64,000 nt of DNA from Notolepis coatsorum (GCA_963971535.1 OZ020588.1:128765583-128829582); one strand, 5' to 3'; counted from the stretch's first letter, positions 23,959-35,324 are shown. A program made the numbers and translations. The notes: generated by a model from the letters alone, not told the origin.

Positions 23959-25256
23959 GGAGTTGCCTGCTTTATGGCTGCCTGCCGTACTGTGACAGGT
24001 GTATTAGTGGCTGTAGGAGGGTAGGAGAGATTAGCCGGGTTGCTAGCAAACTGCCGTGGGTGGGTTGAATCTGTTCTGGAGGAGCAGATTGTGGATATAG
24101 GTATGAGACACATTGTGGTGTCAAGAATGGCAGGGAGGAAGTTGAAGGGGGTAGGGAGGATGCGAGGTAGTAGAGGAATAGCAGAGTGGAATGAAATATA
24201 TGACTATGGTGTACTTAGCACTAGGTGGATCGGTGGATCCCTCTGCGGATAACTCCAGGAAAACTCCTCTTTGTCCCTCTTTGTCCCTCTTCATTTTCTC
24301 GACGCTAAGCCAGCAAGCCTTTTAAACAAGAATACCCTGAAGACTCTGGCAGGAGCACTCATTCAAGGGTGCACCTCATGGTACCAAAGCACCTCAAAGG
24401 CGCTAAAAACAAAATTACAAACATCTCAAAACAAACTGGTCAGACTACTGCTTGACCTTACTACTAGAACCCACCTCACCCCTGCTCACTTTGACAAATT
24501 AGGATGGCTTAGAGTAGACGACAGAGTACAGCAACTTGCAATGGGTCTGGTCTACAAGATACACTACACGACCAAGGTACCCATGTACATGTCAAATTAC
24601 TTCCCAAAGGTCAGTGAATACCACGATCACAACACCAGAGGGAGCTCCACAAATCATGTTAAACCCAGATTCGGCTCAAACAAGGGACTAAACATGTTTA
24701 GCAATTATGCCACATCAATGTGGAACGCCCTACCCAAAGCTGTAAAGGAATGTGAATCACTACCCACTTTCAAAACCACTCTCAAAGAACACCTACGGGA
24801 GACTGCAATTCGAAACTGGCCCCTGTAAATGTCCTAACCCAACCCCCTCCAATGTACAGTAAATGACCAAGTATGGTTTTGTCAATATTCCAATGTACAG
24901 TTTTGCTTGTACAGTTGTACAGTGTCCCCCACCCACCCAGTTTCTACGTCAAATGTATATACTCTCTTTTCTGGACTCTTTTTGTATCACAAACAGTACT
25001 GTATTTGCAAATCTGGTATGTCATAAATGTATAGATGTAGCAGTACTGTCTATCTGTATGTCGTGTATGTCATATATGTTATGATGAATTGAAAATGGGG
25101 GACCCTGATGTAAACAAGACGAAAGTCTTTCTCTGGTCTGCATCCCCTTAACAATTGTATGTATTGAGCTGTACTGTACTGTACCCATTCTGCAATCTGT
25201 TAATAAACTTTTCAATCAATCAATCAATCAATCACATTCATATTCTGGATACAAGC

Positions 25257-25533
25257 TGTTACGACCCTGGCTCAAAGGCACGCAACCTATGTGCAAACCA
25301 ACACCAAAACCTGTGCTTAAACTCAAAATGCTACTCTAACAAGGAATTACTGGTATAAACTAAAGTACAAGGATTGGAAGAACGTGACAACTCTCCCTCT
25401 AACCACAGACAGACTTGCATGTGTGTCTGAAGGCCTGGTTTTAACCATGCCAGCAGGTAACCAATCAGCAGCAATTAGCTAATTAGTAGCCCTCACCTGC
25501 ATGCCCAGTGACACAGGACTGATCAGGCTCATG
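25257..25533 (-). repeat. Left (3') LTR, copy 1, partial
   Basis: Matches 32997-33273 closely, then departs into unrelated sequence at 25534, where the last 10 bases of the LTR should be. Confidence 0.85.
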
Positions 25534-26274
25534 CAGGGAACAAACTTAACTTTTTGACTTACCAGCCATTTGGCTGGTAGATTTTAAAAACTACTAGCCG
25601 GTCAGATTTTTTACCAGCCAAAAATCCAATTAGTATTTATATTGTAACGTTTGGCCACTTTAAATCATTGAACAGAGAGAGAGAGAGGTAGATAGATAGA
25701 TAGAGAGAGAAGGCAGGCCTGAAAACCTACATGTTCAAAAAGGCCTTTGACTGTTAGCTTTTTATTTAAATTTTATTGTGCTTTTGTTTTTAAATTGTCT
25801 GTTTATACTATGTTTTTAACTATGTTCTATTTTTATCTAACTTTTTTTATCTAAATTTTTTTTAACTGTTTTAACCATGTAGTGTAGCACAAAAGTGCAT
25901 TACAAATCCAATCTATTATTATTATGTGTGGCTGCCGCCCTGGCGGACATCTGTGCTCTACTGAGTGCACCTTTCTAGTCTAGAGAGAGAGCGCTGATTC
26001 CCCGTAGCTGAGCAGCCCAGGTGTTTTGTCAACACAAGTTGGAAGGAACCCTGGAGGAAGCGATATAAGGAAACGAATTGCCAATAAATGTGAAGTTATC
26101 TTTGAACCTGTTGCAGGGAATATGCCTCTCCACATATTTGGTCAAATGCGAAATAGTAAAATATCAGAGCACAATCAAAAACGCGATTGCAGCGTTTTCT
26201 TGTAGGCTAAAGGGTGATGTAAGACCTCATGTGCGTCTCATGTTACAAACTTGACATCGTGAGCAGAGCGCATC
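25534..26274. other. Foreign insert between LTR and coding region; (GA)n, ATT
   Basis: It starts CAGGGAACAAACTTAACTTT with an ACCAGCCA-rich block, which looks like one end of a hAT-type element. A GA/GATA microsatellite lies at 25673-25712, and ATTATTATT near 25915. No matching right end was found, so this looks like a rearranged junction and not a clean insertion. A phrase at 25948-25975 resembles the leader of the same LTR element near 32300. Confidence 0.5.
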
Positions 26275-28972
26275 TCATTTACATTTAAAGTCACACACAC
26301 ACCCATTAGTTGTCAGGGCCACTACCACAACAGCGATAACGGGCCGGCCCCTGTCAAACACGACCACCAACCGTGTTGTATGCTCCCTTTCAACAGGCCC
26401 CTCCACCGATACCGACCTGTCAAAAATAGACTGCAAACCAAAATCAATCTGAGAACTAATCTCACTGCGCTCAACAGGACAGAACACAGAAAAACAAAAA
26501 CCATAGATCACTGATACCACCACCGCGCCCATATCCATCCCACCTGGCACTGGCAGTTCAGGATACTGAAAACTGTGAACATCCAGAGTAGGATGTACCG
26601 CCTCAGGTACAGCCCCACCGTCCCTGGAACATGGCAGTACGTCAGTCACAAAAACGTCTGGAACACCATCTAAAATGGCATCACCCAAAATAACATTGTC
26701 CTGATAAAAATGGCTGCCACTCAACAGACCAGGTCGCGAAGGCGGCTCCTGCTCCACAGGACATAGGTAACTAGGTTGACCATCACACCTAGTGCATGGC
26801 AGAGAATCAGTGTGGACACGTGGATCAATGTCAGAATCATCAACTGACATACTGGGACCATCCCTGCCCACAAGTGAAACATTAGGGACAATAGAGCTAC
26901 TGTGGGAAGGCTGGCAGCCCAAGTCAGGCCTAGTAGCCTCCTCAACTAAAACGGTGTCACATGAATCAACAGCACCTCTCATAGCATCCTTCCCACACTC
27001 ATCCTCCAATTCGTTCGTGGCCTCAGCCACCGTACAGGCTGGGAAGACCTTGAGACACTGCGCTGTCAGATCATCTCCTGCCACATGCCTCTCCGGCACG
27101 CATGTCAACCCTGGTTTCACCACCGGGCCTAACACAAAGGCACAATCAAGAGAATCATTATGCAGAGGTACATCCACAGTGTGCTTTCCAAAATTCTCAA
27201 CAGGTACACTATTCAATTCAACAAAGAATGTGTCACTAAGTGTAATGTCCCAAGTCGAAGTATCAACAACATCACTTTTGTCCTTTGACATTTCCCGTGT
27301 CACAGCACACACAGGGAACACTCCTGGATGTTTCTGTGCCAGCTCATTAGGGACCTCAGAAACCACAGGAATGGGAGTTACAACTGGAGTAGCCAACACT
27401 TTGTCACCAGCCAAATCATTCCCTAGAATGAAGGACACCCCCCTTATGGGAATGTGAGAACATACCCCCACAACAACATTGCCTGATACTAAGGGAGAAT
27501 TGAGCGTGACCTCATGCAAAGGTGCATCCACAAATCCACCCCCAAAGCCCCGAACAACGACACCGGAATGCAAAGAAGAGTTTTCTGAAAACGGCAAAAT
27601 CCCCTCCAGAATGAGGGACTGAAAAGCACCGGTATCTCTCCAAATTGTTATAGCCTGTTTGGACTCTAGTGCATTAGTCAGGGAAACAAATCCATCCATC
27701 ATAAATCTTGAGGAACCCTCGAGCTCTTTGTCCACACGTTTGATACTTTCCCCATCACCCTCTAATGTTGGCATAGGTGTTCTGCATATGGTTTCTACCA
27801 GAGCCACCGTTCTGACATTTTTCTGTTCAAGCACCGGGCACCCAGCAACGATATGACCAGGCTCTTTACAGTAGAAACAGATAATCCCTTCTGGGAATGC
27901 ACCAGCAGAACCACCCCGCCTAGGAGGTGAAGTTAACTGACCAGCAGACACAGGCTTTGGGAAACGGCCCCCCTGAACAGGACGCCTATCCCTGGACTCA
28001 ACACGGTAGTCCTCCAAAAAAACGGACTTGTGTGTCAACACAAACTCATCAGCGAAGACAGCGGCGTCGCCTATCTTCGATACCCTACGCTCGTTTAGAT
28101 GAGTGGAAACGGTATCAGGAACACATCTTTTAAATTCCTCTAGGAGAATCAACTGTCTAAGCTGCTCTCTTGACTCTGCTTTCTGAGAGGTCTACCACCT
28201 GTCAAACAGGTTCTCCTTCTCTCTTCCAAATTCAACATAAGACTGTCCCTCCGACCTGCGATAACCTCTAAAACGCTGACGATAGGCCTCGGGGACTAAC
28301 TCATAAGCCCTCAATATGGAAGCTTTAACAAGCTCATAATCAGCACTTTGTTCAAGGGACAGAGCAGTATAGGCTTCTTGCGCCCTACAAACAAGAACAC
28401 ATTGCAGCAGCAGTGTCCAGGCTGTATCAGGCCACTTCAATGTGGTTGCCACCCGTTCAAAAAGGGGAAAATATCTTTCCACCTCTTTCTCAAAAAAAGG
28501 AGGCACCATCCTAATATTCTTGCCTACATCAAAACCGGAACGCGACTCTGACTGCAGAGCCCCCGCCTGTAAGGCAGCATGCTTAAATTCAAGTTCCTTC
28601 TGCGCACGCTCGTCCTCCAGCAACATGTGTTTCTCCTTAAGCTCACGCTCCTCTTTCCTCTCCTCTCTCTCCTTAAGCTCACGCTCATGCTCACGCTCCT
28701 CTCTCCTCTCCTTAAGCTCACGCTCCTTAAAGGGGAGGTGAAGCAGTGAGCAATGTGATCCTAGTTTGTTTGTTGTGTACCTTGTGTAAGACAGGGTCCT
28801 ATAATCAAATGTGAAATCTAGCTTATTTGTCTGAAAAATCAAATATAATATCCCTGTTTTCAACATGGGCGCCGCCATTTTGTTGCTGACGTCATGGGGC
28901 TGGTTGGGTCTGGCTCCTAGTATACACTGTTGGTTAGATGCCTATGGATTGTCGGGTCAGTCTGTAAATAAA

Positions 28973-29394
28973 ATGTTGCCTACCAAACATCGGGACCGCG
29001 GTGGTGCTTTTGTATTGCTCCCGGCTGTTCGAACGAATTTTACCGCATGAAAGAGAGAGGAACGGTGGTTCATTTCCACAAATTACCAGTGAAAAAACCA
29101 CTTTTATTGGCGCGTTGGCTGGCTGCACTGAAGCGGCGCGATCCACCTGTTGGACAGTGGACGAAGACCTGCGGGCAACATTTCATTGCCTCTGATTATG
29201 TTGTTGAGGGGGGCTTTGAAGAGGATGGGAGGTTTGTCCAGAAGACCACTAATAAGCCTGATGCTGTTCCCTCGGTCTTCGACTTCAGTGGCTATAGTGC
29301 AGGAGAGACGGACAGACCAGCCCCAGCGTCAGCCCTGCGCCGGAGAGACCGTGCTCAAAGACGCGCTTCTACCGCAAGAGAGCGAGACGTATAA
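28973..29394 (+). pseudogene. THAP-domain exon of a Kolobok transposase
   Basis: After an ATG at 28973 (MLPTKHRDRGG), one frame break near 29003 leads into CFCIAPGCSNEFYRMKERG, then VVHFHKLPVKKPLLLARW, KTCGQHF and AVPSVFDFS. This is a C2CH THAP zinc finger: C-x4-C, then C-x2-H, with the usual AVPxxF tail. THAP domains bind DNA and form the N-terminus of Kolobok and P transposases. The frame ends at 29394 with an arginine-rich tail and no catalytic part. The break and missing core make it non-functional. Confidence 0.82.
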
Positions 29395-29522
29395 TCAGGG
29401 TGTTGGATCAGTGTTTTGCATATAATCTTTGCAGACTGTCTATATTTAGACTAGCCACCTGTAGTGATATGCAGTAGGTACGATAACGTTAGCTTTCTGT
29501 ATCATAACGCTAGTCATAAATG

Positions 29523-29572
29523 TCATTATGAATTGAAAATGGGGGACCCTGATGTAAACAATACGAAAGTCT
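29523..29572 (+). repeat. L2 3'-UTR stub
   Basis: Fifty bases match the L2 3'-UTR phrase GAATTGAAAATGGGGGACCC, followed by TGATGTAAACAA and ACGAAAGTCT, as in copies A-D. The tail and upstream parts are missing, so it is a fragment caught inside the Kolobok element. Confidence 0.75.
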
Positions 29573-29811
29573 AGTCTCACCTGATACCTTGCTCTGTATC
29601 AGAACGTTAGTCATAAATGTGATGACTCTATATACATGTGATGTGAATGGGCCGGGTAATGAATGATAGGTTTTAATTAATAGATCCCGTGTCCTCTGTA
29701 TAATTGTTTAGCATAGGTACCTTTATGAAATAAAGTTGTTATTCCTTGTACCCCGGTGCAGTTGGTTATTTCAGGGCATTTGGACAAATAGCAGTTTCCC
29801 TGCTACATACG

Positions 29812-30704
29812 TATTTCAAGTCAAGTCAAGAGTTTTAATTGTCACGGCATACAGGTATACAATGAAATGCGGGTGGTCTTGCCCGCAACGATGTGCAATA
29901 CAGTGGTACATATAATAGAATCAAAAGAAGGAAACAACATTGTGCAGTAACAGGTAGCAGGTAACATGGAGTGACATCTCGGTATCTGTACATAGTTATT
30001 TACAGAGCATGTGGGACATGCTAGTTAGCTTTGGTAGTGCAATACACTGTTCCTGTTATTCTAATTTAAAGTGTCCTTTCCTTTGGCCATAAGTGTGCGT
30101 GTGTGCGACATGAGTGTGTGCCCGCTCATGTTAAAGTGTTAAGTGGCTGCTCGTGTGTGAGCGTGCACAGTGTGCGTGTCGTGTGTGTGTTCATGTGTGC
30201 TTGTGTGTGGACAGTTCAATGTTCTGAGCACTCAATGTTCATTGTTCATGGCTCTGATGGCCTGGGGGAAGAAGCTGAGCCTAAGCCGCTCTGTCCTAGT
30301 AGCTGGGGTTCGCAGGCGTCTGCCTGACCTCAGCAGCTGAAACAGGCTGTTATTGGGGTGGTGAGGGTCTTTCATTATCCTGCAGGCTCTGGATTTGCAC
30401 CTCTTGTTGTATAGAACCTGCAGGGGGGGTAGTGCAATACCCGTGGTACGCTCGGCTGAGCGCACCACTCTCTGTAGGGCCTTCTTGTCCTGTGCCGTGC
30501 TGTTTCCATACCAGGCAGTGATGTTTCCGGTCAGGATGCTCTCTACAGCTCCTGAGTAGAAGGACTGGAGTATCTTCCCCGATACTCTGAACTTCCTTAA
30601 CTGTCTCAGGTGGTAGAGACGCTGTTTCGCCTTCTTTACTACTGTGTCTATGTGTGTTGACCATGTCAGGTCCTCTGAGATGTGGACCCCCAGGTACTTG
30701 AATT
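29812..30704 (-). mobile_element. Rex1/CR1-like LINE, 5'-truncated (minus)
   Basis: The tail is at the left (TCAAGTCAAGTCAAGAG). Coding remains on the minus strand read FKYLGVHISEDLTWSTHID, then LYHLRQLRKF, SILTGNITAWYGN, KALQRVVRSAE and SFFPQAIRAMNN. That is the post-RT region of jockey-superfamily LINEs common in fish. At least one frame break lies near 30468. I cannot choose firmly between Rex1 and another CR1 branch. Confidence 0.7.
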
Positions 30705-30710
30705 TACAGT

Positions 30711-31133
30711 ACAGAAGTTGTGATGACTATATACAGTACAGAAGCTGTGATGGCTCTATATACAGTACAGAAGTTGTGATGACTATATACAGTACAGAAG
30801 CTACAGAAGTTGTAATGACTATATACAGTAGTTAGAAGCTGTGATGACTCTATATACAGTACAGAAGCTGTGATGACTATATATACAGTACAGAAGTTGT
30901 GATGACTATATATACAGTACAGAAGCTGTGATGAATATATATACAGTACAGAAGCTGTGATGACTATATACAGTACAGAAGTTGTGATGACTATATACAG
31001 TACAGAAGCTGTGATGACTCTATATACAGTACAGAAGTTGTGATGACTATACAGTACAGCAGCTGTGATGACTATATACAGTACAGAAGTTGTGATGACT
31101 CTATATACAGTACAGAAGTTGTGATGACTATAT
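30711..31133. repeat. Minisatellite, about 15 units of 27-29 bp
   Basis: Units built on ATATACAGTACAGAAGTTGT then GATGACT, alternating AAGTTG and AAGCTG. It starts directly at the LINE's truncated end inside the Kolobok element. Confidence 0.9.
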
Positions 31134-31272
31134 ATTTGAAATAGACAAAAAACACTATCAAAAATAGGGCTTTACCCACATGTGTTTGACTTCGGTCAAA
31201 CCAGTCTGGATTCATGTTGTAGTCTGAAGAAATGCCAGGAAATGCTGAGAGAATTGTTGAATATATATAGAA

Positions 31273-31357
31273 CACAAATGTTCTAGAATGTTTGATTATG
31301 ACATCATACGGTGACATCACAAATGTTCTAGAATGTTTGATTATGACATCATACGGC
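31273..31357. repeat. 45-bp direct duplication
   Basis: CACAAATGTTCTAGAATG and the following TTTGATTATGACATCATACG occur twice, 45 bp apart. AATGTTCTAGAATG is close to a heat-shock-element-like inverted motif, but nothing shows that it is used. Confidence 0.7.
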
Positions 31358-32102
31358 CATCATCTTCAGGCATGTCAACAGGAGGAGCACGTCTCACTGG
31401 TGTCGCTCTAATAGGCTCAAATGCATATGCAATTGGGTTTCTATGAACCTGTCTGTCTGTCCACCTCGTCGAGATCCATTGCAAACTACAGCCTCTGGAG
31501 GTCAGTGTGCTACTGCGTGCAAGTCTCCTCGGGTAGTCAGTAGGATGCAGTGAGCTGCAGTGTTGCAGGCAGCCAACCAGCCCCATGATGTCAGCAACAA
31601 AATGGCCGCGCCCATAATGATAAATGCCTCAGAAATGCATAACACATAACAAATCGTTTTTTCTTAGAAACTGCTTATTTTTATAACGTGATTTCTTCTG
31701 TGGCTTATCTAAATACTAATGTGATGCTATGAATATGTATTTATCGCTATGCTTCATCTCCACTTTAAGCTCACGCTCATGCTCACGCTCCTCTCTCCTC
31801 TCCTCATGCTCTTGTAGCAGCTGTCTTTCCTTAAACTCCAACTCTCTAAGCCTCCACTCACCCTCTGCACCAGATAGCAGCGGAGACGCGTCAGACAAAG
31901 TAGTCTCCTCCACCCTCGCCACAAGCACCTGCTCCCTAACGAGCAAAACCCTCAAAGCACTCAAGGCAGTTGGTTTCAAACGCTTCTCACTGGGAGTAAG
32001 CTCTACCTTGTAGTGCACAGCAAGCTCCAGAAGCTGTTCTTTGGAAAACCTCTCCAACATGTCATGCGAAGGGCGATCAACAAAATCCCTAATGGAAGCC
32101 AT

Positions 32103-32996
32103 CTTTTCTGCACCAGCGCCACAACCCGTTCACTTTAGAGTCACCAAAAAGCTGCCAAAAGCACCCTAGCATACACACAATCTACCTAAAGAACCACCAA
32201 AGAACCACTAAAGAAACACTAAAGAACCACTGAAGAACCACCAAAGAATGCTAATGCCAATACTAATAACCAGAAGGGGACGCGGTGGAAATGTGTGCTC
32301 TACGGAGCGCACCTTTCTAGTTTGCAAAAAATAAAATAAAAAACAACCACCCTGAAATAAATAGACGTGTCATACACGCAGGAGGTCAGGTGCTAACAGG
32401 TAGGCTAACCAAACACTCAAAACAAACAAAATAAATACAACAAACAAATTCAAACAGGTGCCTAAACTGCAGTCAAAACCGGCCCACCACATGTCTACCC
32501 TAAGAAACACTAAATCAGGCCCTATCACACTACCTGTGTTTTCTGGCCCCCTATTCTACCTACCCTTAAGCTAATGCCCTGTAGACCTAACCATCTTCAA
32601 CCACACCTGCTACCAGCCAAAGATCATATTTGACCATCCACCCGTCAAGTATATGGTATGGTACAAGACAAGTAGATGGTACTAATCTATTCTCTGACTG
32701 CCCCAGGAGTATGTGGTGCACAGGAAGCTAACAAACAACCAGAAAACAATGTCCCTACCTACATGTGGTGCCCACTAAACTATATATTTTAACAGCATAA
32801 GTAGTCACATCAAATTACAAACAAATAAGGGCATACTCACCTGTTTGATGAAACGGCTCAAGCCCCCACGTTACACAATATGTAACGAACACCACCCACA
32901 CCATAGCACCATGACACACCATGCAAAACAAAAAAAACCACCAAACAATTTCTAGGGGTATTTGTTTCCAAATTCACTCCCGGACAAGCGCCCAAC
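32103..32996 (-). other. Leader of SCAN-Gag element copy 1
   Basis: The untranslated leader between the 5' LTR and the gag start. It contains tandem AAAGAACCACT-type units (32183-32250) and, next to the LTR, a primer-binding-site candidate GCGCTTGTCCGGGA (minus strand, about 32976-32992). A matching leader lies at 46914-47848 in the other copy. Confidence 0.75.
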
Positions 32997-33283
32997 TGTT
33001 ACGACCCTGGCTCAAAGGCACGCAACCTATGTGCAAACCAACACCAAAACCCGTGCTTAAACTCAAAATGCTACTCTAACAAGGAATTACTGGTATAAAC
33101 TAAAGTACAAGGATTGGAAGAACGTGACAACTCTCCCTCTAACCACAGACAGACCTGCATGTGTGTCTGAAGGCCTGGTTTTAACCATGCCAGCAGGTAA
33201 CCAATCAGCAGCAATTAGCTAATTAGTAGCCCTCACCTGCATGCCCAGTGACACAGGAATGATCAGGCTCATGGTACATAACA
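32997..33283 (-). repeat. Right (5') LTR, copy 1
   Basis: 287 bp, TGTTACGACC...GTACATAACA on the plus strand, followed by the target duplication CAAGC. It is related to but clearly diverged from the 342-bp LTRs of the plus-strand copy. Confidence 0.9.
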
Positions 33284-33339
33284 CAAGCTAATATCCTATT
33301 TAACTTCTTAGATGGGATACAGTGTTTATGCATTTTCAT

Positions 33340-33425
33340 ACCCCAGGGCTCTACGCTAACCTTTTTCCCAAGGAGCTCCTAAATGAAAAATTTTGGAGCA
33401 CACAAAGAAATTTAGGAGCACTGTG
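33340..33425 (+). repeat. End of a hAT-like MITE
   Basis: CAGGGCTCTACGCTAACC, followed by TTAGGAGCAC-type phrases, is the left end of a fish hAT MITE family. No partner end was located nearby. A similar TTTAGGAGCACAGTG phrase sits at 39430-39445. Confidence 0.4.
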
Positions 33426-34229
33426 GTATAATATAATGTTGGTCCTCAACTCTGATATCAAACAACAAACAACATAATCATTAGAGGCTATATCTGTGCA
33501 CATATCTTGGCATACCTTCAGTCGCTCATGTCGTGACTCAGGGGAGCTAATGTCATGGTTGTGCATACAGGCATAGTAATAAATCTATTAAATACATGTG
33601 AGCACTGTCTCTGTGTGGTCAGGGTGAAAACACAAAATCGTGTGCATAATTATTAGGAATAGGATTTACACATAAGCATTAACCTAGTGGCTAATGTGTA
33701 CAAAAACATTTTAACAACCGTTAACCTAGTGGTTAATAAAACTGATATAAAAGGTGATTATGATAATCGTTATGCATTGTTCTGTGGTGCATACTATCAA
33801 TGGTCAAAACAAACTTGGTATCTTGGAACAACCCAACTGGTTCTGCCCTGTTTAACAATACCATTTTGCAATGTGATTCTGTGATCATTTCTCATTGCCA
33901 TTATAAAATTGGTTAATGCAATCTTACTGATTGTATTTCATCATATTCCTAGTCAATAATTTTCCAGATACATATGAACTCTGTGAAACAGTTCTTGTTT
34001 GTGAATCTGACAGTTGCTGTGAAGTGTTGATCATCTGTTCTCGGTCTGTCGTGTGGCAGGGCCAAACAGTAACACAGTAAAAATTAAATACATACATAAC
34101 AATGTGGACAATGTGTGTTCAGAAGTATCTTGTTCCACAGGTCTCTGATGATGTCTCTTCTTGACGATGCAGTCGGGAACATTCACTGGTCGCCGTTCAT
34201 TCCCTGTCAAGGGTCACCTGTAGCAGTGT
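33426..34229. other. No gene recognised
   Basis: AT-rich, apparently unique. Small repeats of TAACCTAGTGG near 33680-33740 are the only pattern seen. Confidence 0.45.
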
Positions 34230-34531
34230 GGCGGTCAACTATAGTGGTCTTGCAGACTCTTTTCTTGGAGCCTGCACTGCTCTCCATCACCACCACACAT
34301 CCGTCAATGTGCTCACGCTTGGCCCCCATCAGGCCCAGAGACATGGTGGTCAGGGCGTTTTTGAATGTGTTGTGCTGGTTTCGCTGTCCTCTCCTCGTCA
34401 TTGCGGTACCACTTGATGGAGGGCGAGGGCCCGCCGGTGTAGTGGCTAGTCAGTAGGACGCTCTCTCTCACACGGATGGCAATCTTGTCATCGGAATCCA
34501 TCTTGATGGTCAGGGCTCTGGTTCCCTTCTG
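34230..34531 (-). pseudogene. I-set immunoglobulin-domain exon remnant
   Basis: On the minus strand 34531-34390 reads QKGTRALTIKMDSDDKIAI, then RESVLLTSHYTGGPSPSIKW and YRNDEE: Ig strands A'-C with the core tryptophan. A second frame (34375-34230) reads LTTMSLGLMGAKREHIDG, then CVVVMESSAGSKK and TTIVDR: strands E-G with the usual D-G-x-x-x-V pattern. One frame break separates them. The style is that of muscle Ig proteins (titin, IGFN1 and relatives), probably IGFN1-like, but I cannot name the gene. A GC-rich upstream part (34540-34800, minus) is open but unrecognised. Likely a dead exon or gene fragment. Confidence 0.45.
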
Positions 34532-34859
34532 TAGATGGTCTGCCGCGGGCTGCCGGGGTGAGGCTGCATGTCGTCCTTTCTGTCTCTGCTCCCCTTCCTT
34601 TGGGGACGTCTGTGTTGTTTGGCTGGGTTGGATGGCGGCTCTCCCACGGTTGCTGTCATCGTCTTGGTTGTGTCTGCAGCTCCTTGGTGGCGTCCCTGGT
34701 GGTCCTCTGCTGTCGTGGGTCACTCAGGTCGCTGGGTTGTGTTCCTCTCTGCCTGGTCCTGCCGTCGTTCGTGGTTCAGGTCACGCGTCGTCTCACTCCT
34801 TCTCACTTGTCGTGTCCTCTCACCAATATGATCTGAGGATGATAAAATTGCCTTAGAAA

Positions 34860-35324
34860 ACCTCCTCACATAAATGATTCAACGCCTTTCTGCTAAAGAG
34901 GAAAATCATTTTGGGATTAATTCAATTCATTGTAAATAAAATCACTTAATTGAAAATAGGAAATGCAAGCCAATTGCATTAGCAGTGATTCCTTATGTCA
35001 AGAAGGTCACATTCACTACAATCTTATCAGATCTTGTATCTAACTAGATCTTACAGCATTAGGCTTTAAATAAAATTGTAAATGAATGGCCAAAGTCTTG
35101 AATCAGATAAAATAGCTCTTTGTCTTCATAGTCTGTGATGTTAAATTGAAGTTGACCTTACCTCAGGCCGTGTACGATGGTGTGCTTCTTCAAGATACTT
35201 ACCTCGCCATGACTTCTCGGTTGTTCTTCACGTCTCAGTGTGGCTCGTCCTAATTTAGCATGGGGAAAAACATAAAATCTAGGCAGCCAGTTAATTTTGC
35301 ATGAAAAACAATCATTTGTTTTGT
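34860..35324. other. No gene recognised
   Basis: AT-rich DNA with no repeat family or coding signal noticed. Confidence 0.45.

Larger units (their letters stand above)
21123..24322 (-). mobile_element. Second L2-group LINE, inserted in copy B (minus)
   Basis: The 3' end lies at the left: TCGCTTTGGATAAAAGCGTC followed by three TAAATG-type tail units, read on the minus strand. Going right, the reading shows the ORF2 C-terminus, RT with YADDTQLF (near 22670), RT blocks with GNYRPVSLLSFLSKTLERAV, a linker, and an endonuclease end with SDHSFISFSL (near 23890). It is a different L2 family from copies A-D. It is 5'-truncated, has an internal deletion in the RT near 22860-22900 and several frame breaks. 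The right border is uncertain by some tens of bases, and no target duplication was found. Confidence 0.85.
19642..25235 (+). mobile_element. L2-clade LINE (copy B), split by another LINE
   Basis: The copy lacks its endonuclease and starts in the linker before reverse transcriptase. It reads through the RT to 21122, is interrupted by a minus-strand L2, and resumes near 24323 with the ORF2 C-terminus, 3' UTR and (AATC)n tail (25215-25234). Continuity is shown by copy C (51180-51250), which reads the same join, RISSL then NKNTLKTL, without interruption. Its 3' UTR lacks the long C runs of copies A and C. Confidence 0.9.
28731..31764 (+). mobile_element. Kolobok-type DNA transposon with THAP remnant
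   Basis: 3034 bp flanked by TTAA (28727-28730 and 31765-31768). The terminal repeats are AGGGGAGGTGAAGC and GCTTCATCTCCACT (12 of 14 paired). A second inverted block of about 40 bp, ATGGGCGC then GCCATTTTGTTGCTGACGTC, lies about 140-190 bp in from each end (28867-28906 and 31577-31615) with little similarity between. The TTAA target plus a THAP-domain fragment point to Kolobok; piggyBac shares TTAA but not THAP. No transposase core remains. It carries a LINE piece and two tandem arrays. Confidence 0.8.
26275..32102 (-). pseudogene. SCAN-Gag/protease frame, copy 1, split by Kolobok
   Basis: It starts with MASIRDFVDRPSHD (32102 leftward), followed by a charged coiled coil. The Kolobok element (28731-31764) interrupts that coil. 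It resumes with the capsid and SCAN-like region, a CCHC knuckle CFYCKEPGHIVAGC, a protease-like DTGA block, and a long C-terminal extension ending near 26275. Organisation and sequence follow the plus-strand copy along the whole length. Broken, with about three breaks including the insertion. Confidence 0.85.
25257..33283 (-). mobile_element. SCAN-Gag LTR element (Gypsy/Gmr1-like), copy 1, broken
   Basis: The borders are TGTTACGACCC at the left and CATAACA at the right, with the 5-bp duplication CAAGC on both sides (25252-25256 and 33284-33288). The internal part holds a gag-protease frame like that of the element at 46572-54062 and no reverse transcriptase or integrase. It is broken by a 3-kb Kolobok insertion and about two further breaks. 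The left LTR is incomplete. The LTR pair differs at about 3 of 277 shared positions, so the insertion is fairly young but older than the chromovirus. It is a separate subfamily from the plus-strand copy. Confidence 0.88.

Noticed and set aside
25534-26274. Complete hAT MITE (CAGGGAACAAAC end)
   Set aside because: Only one end is visible and no 8-bp duplication; treated as a rearranged junction.
25257-33283. Reverse transcriptase or integrase hidden in the SCAN-Gag elements
   Set aside because: Read both copies for YxDD, HHCC and DDE patterns in all frames and found none.
34476-34856. Plus-strand frame of 126 codons
   Set aside because: Antisense of the Ig fragment and its GC-rich flank; low-complexity S/C/L-rich product with no family.
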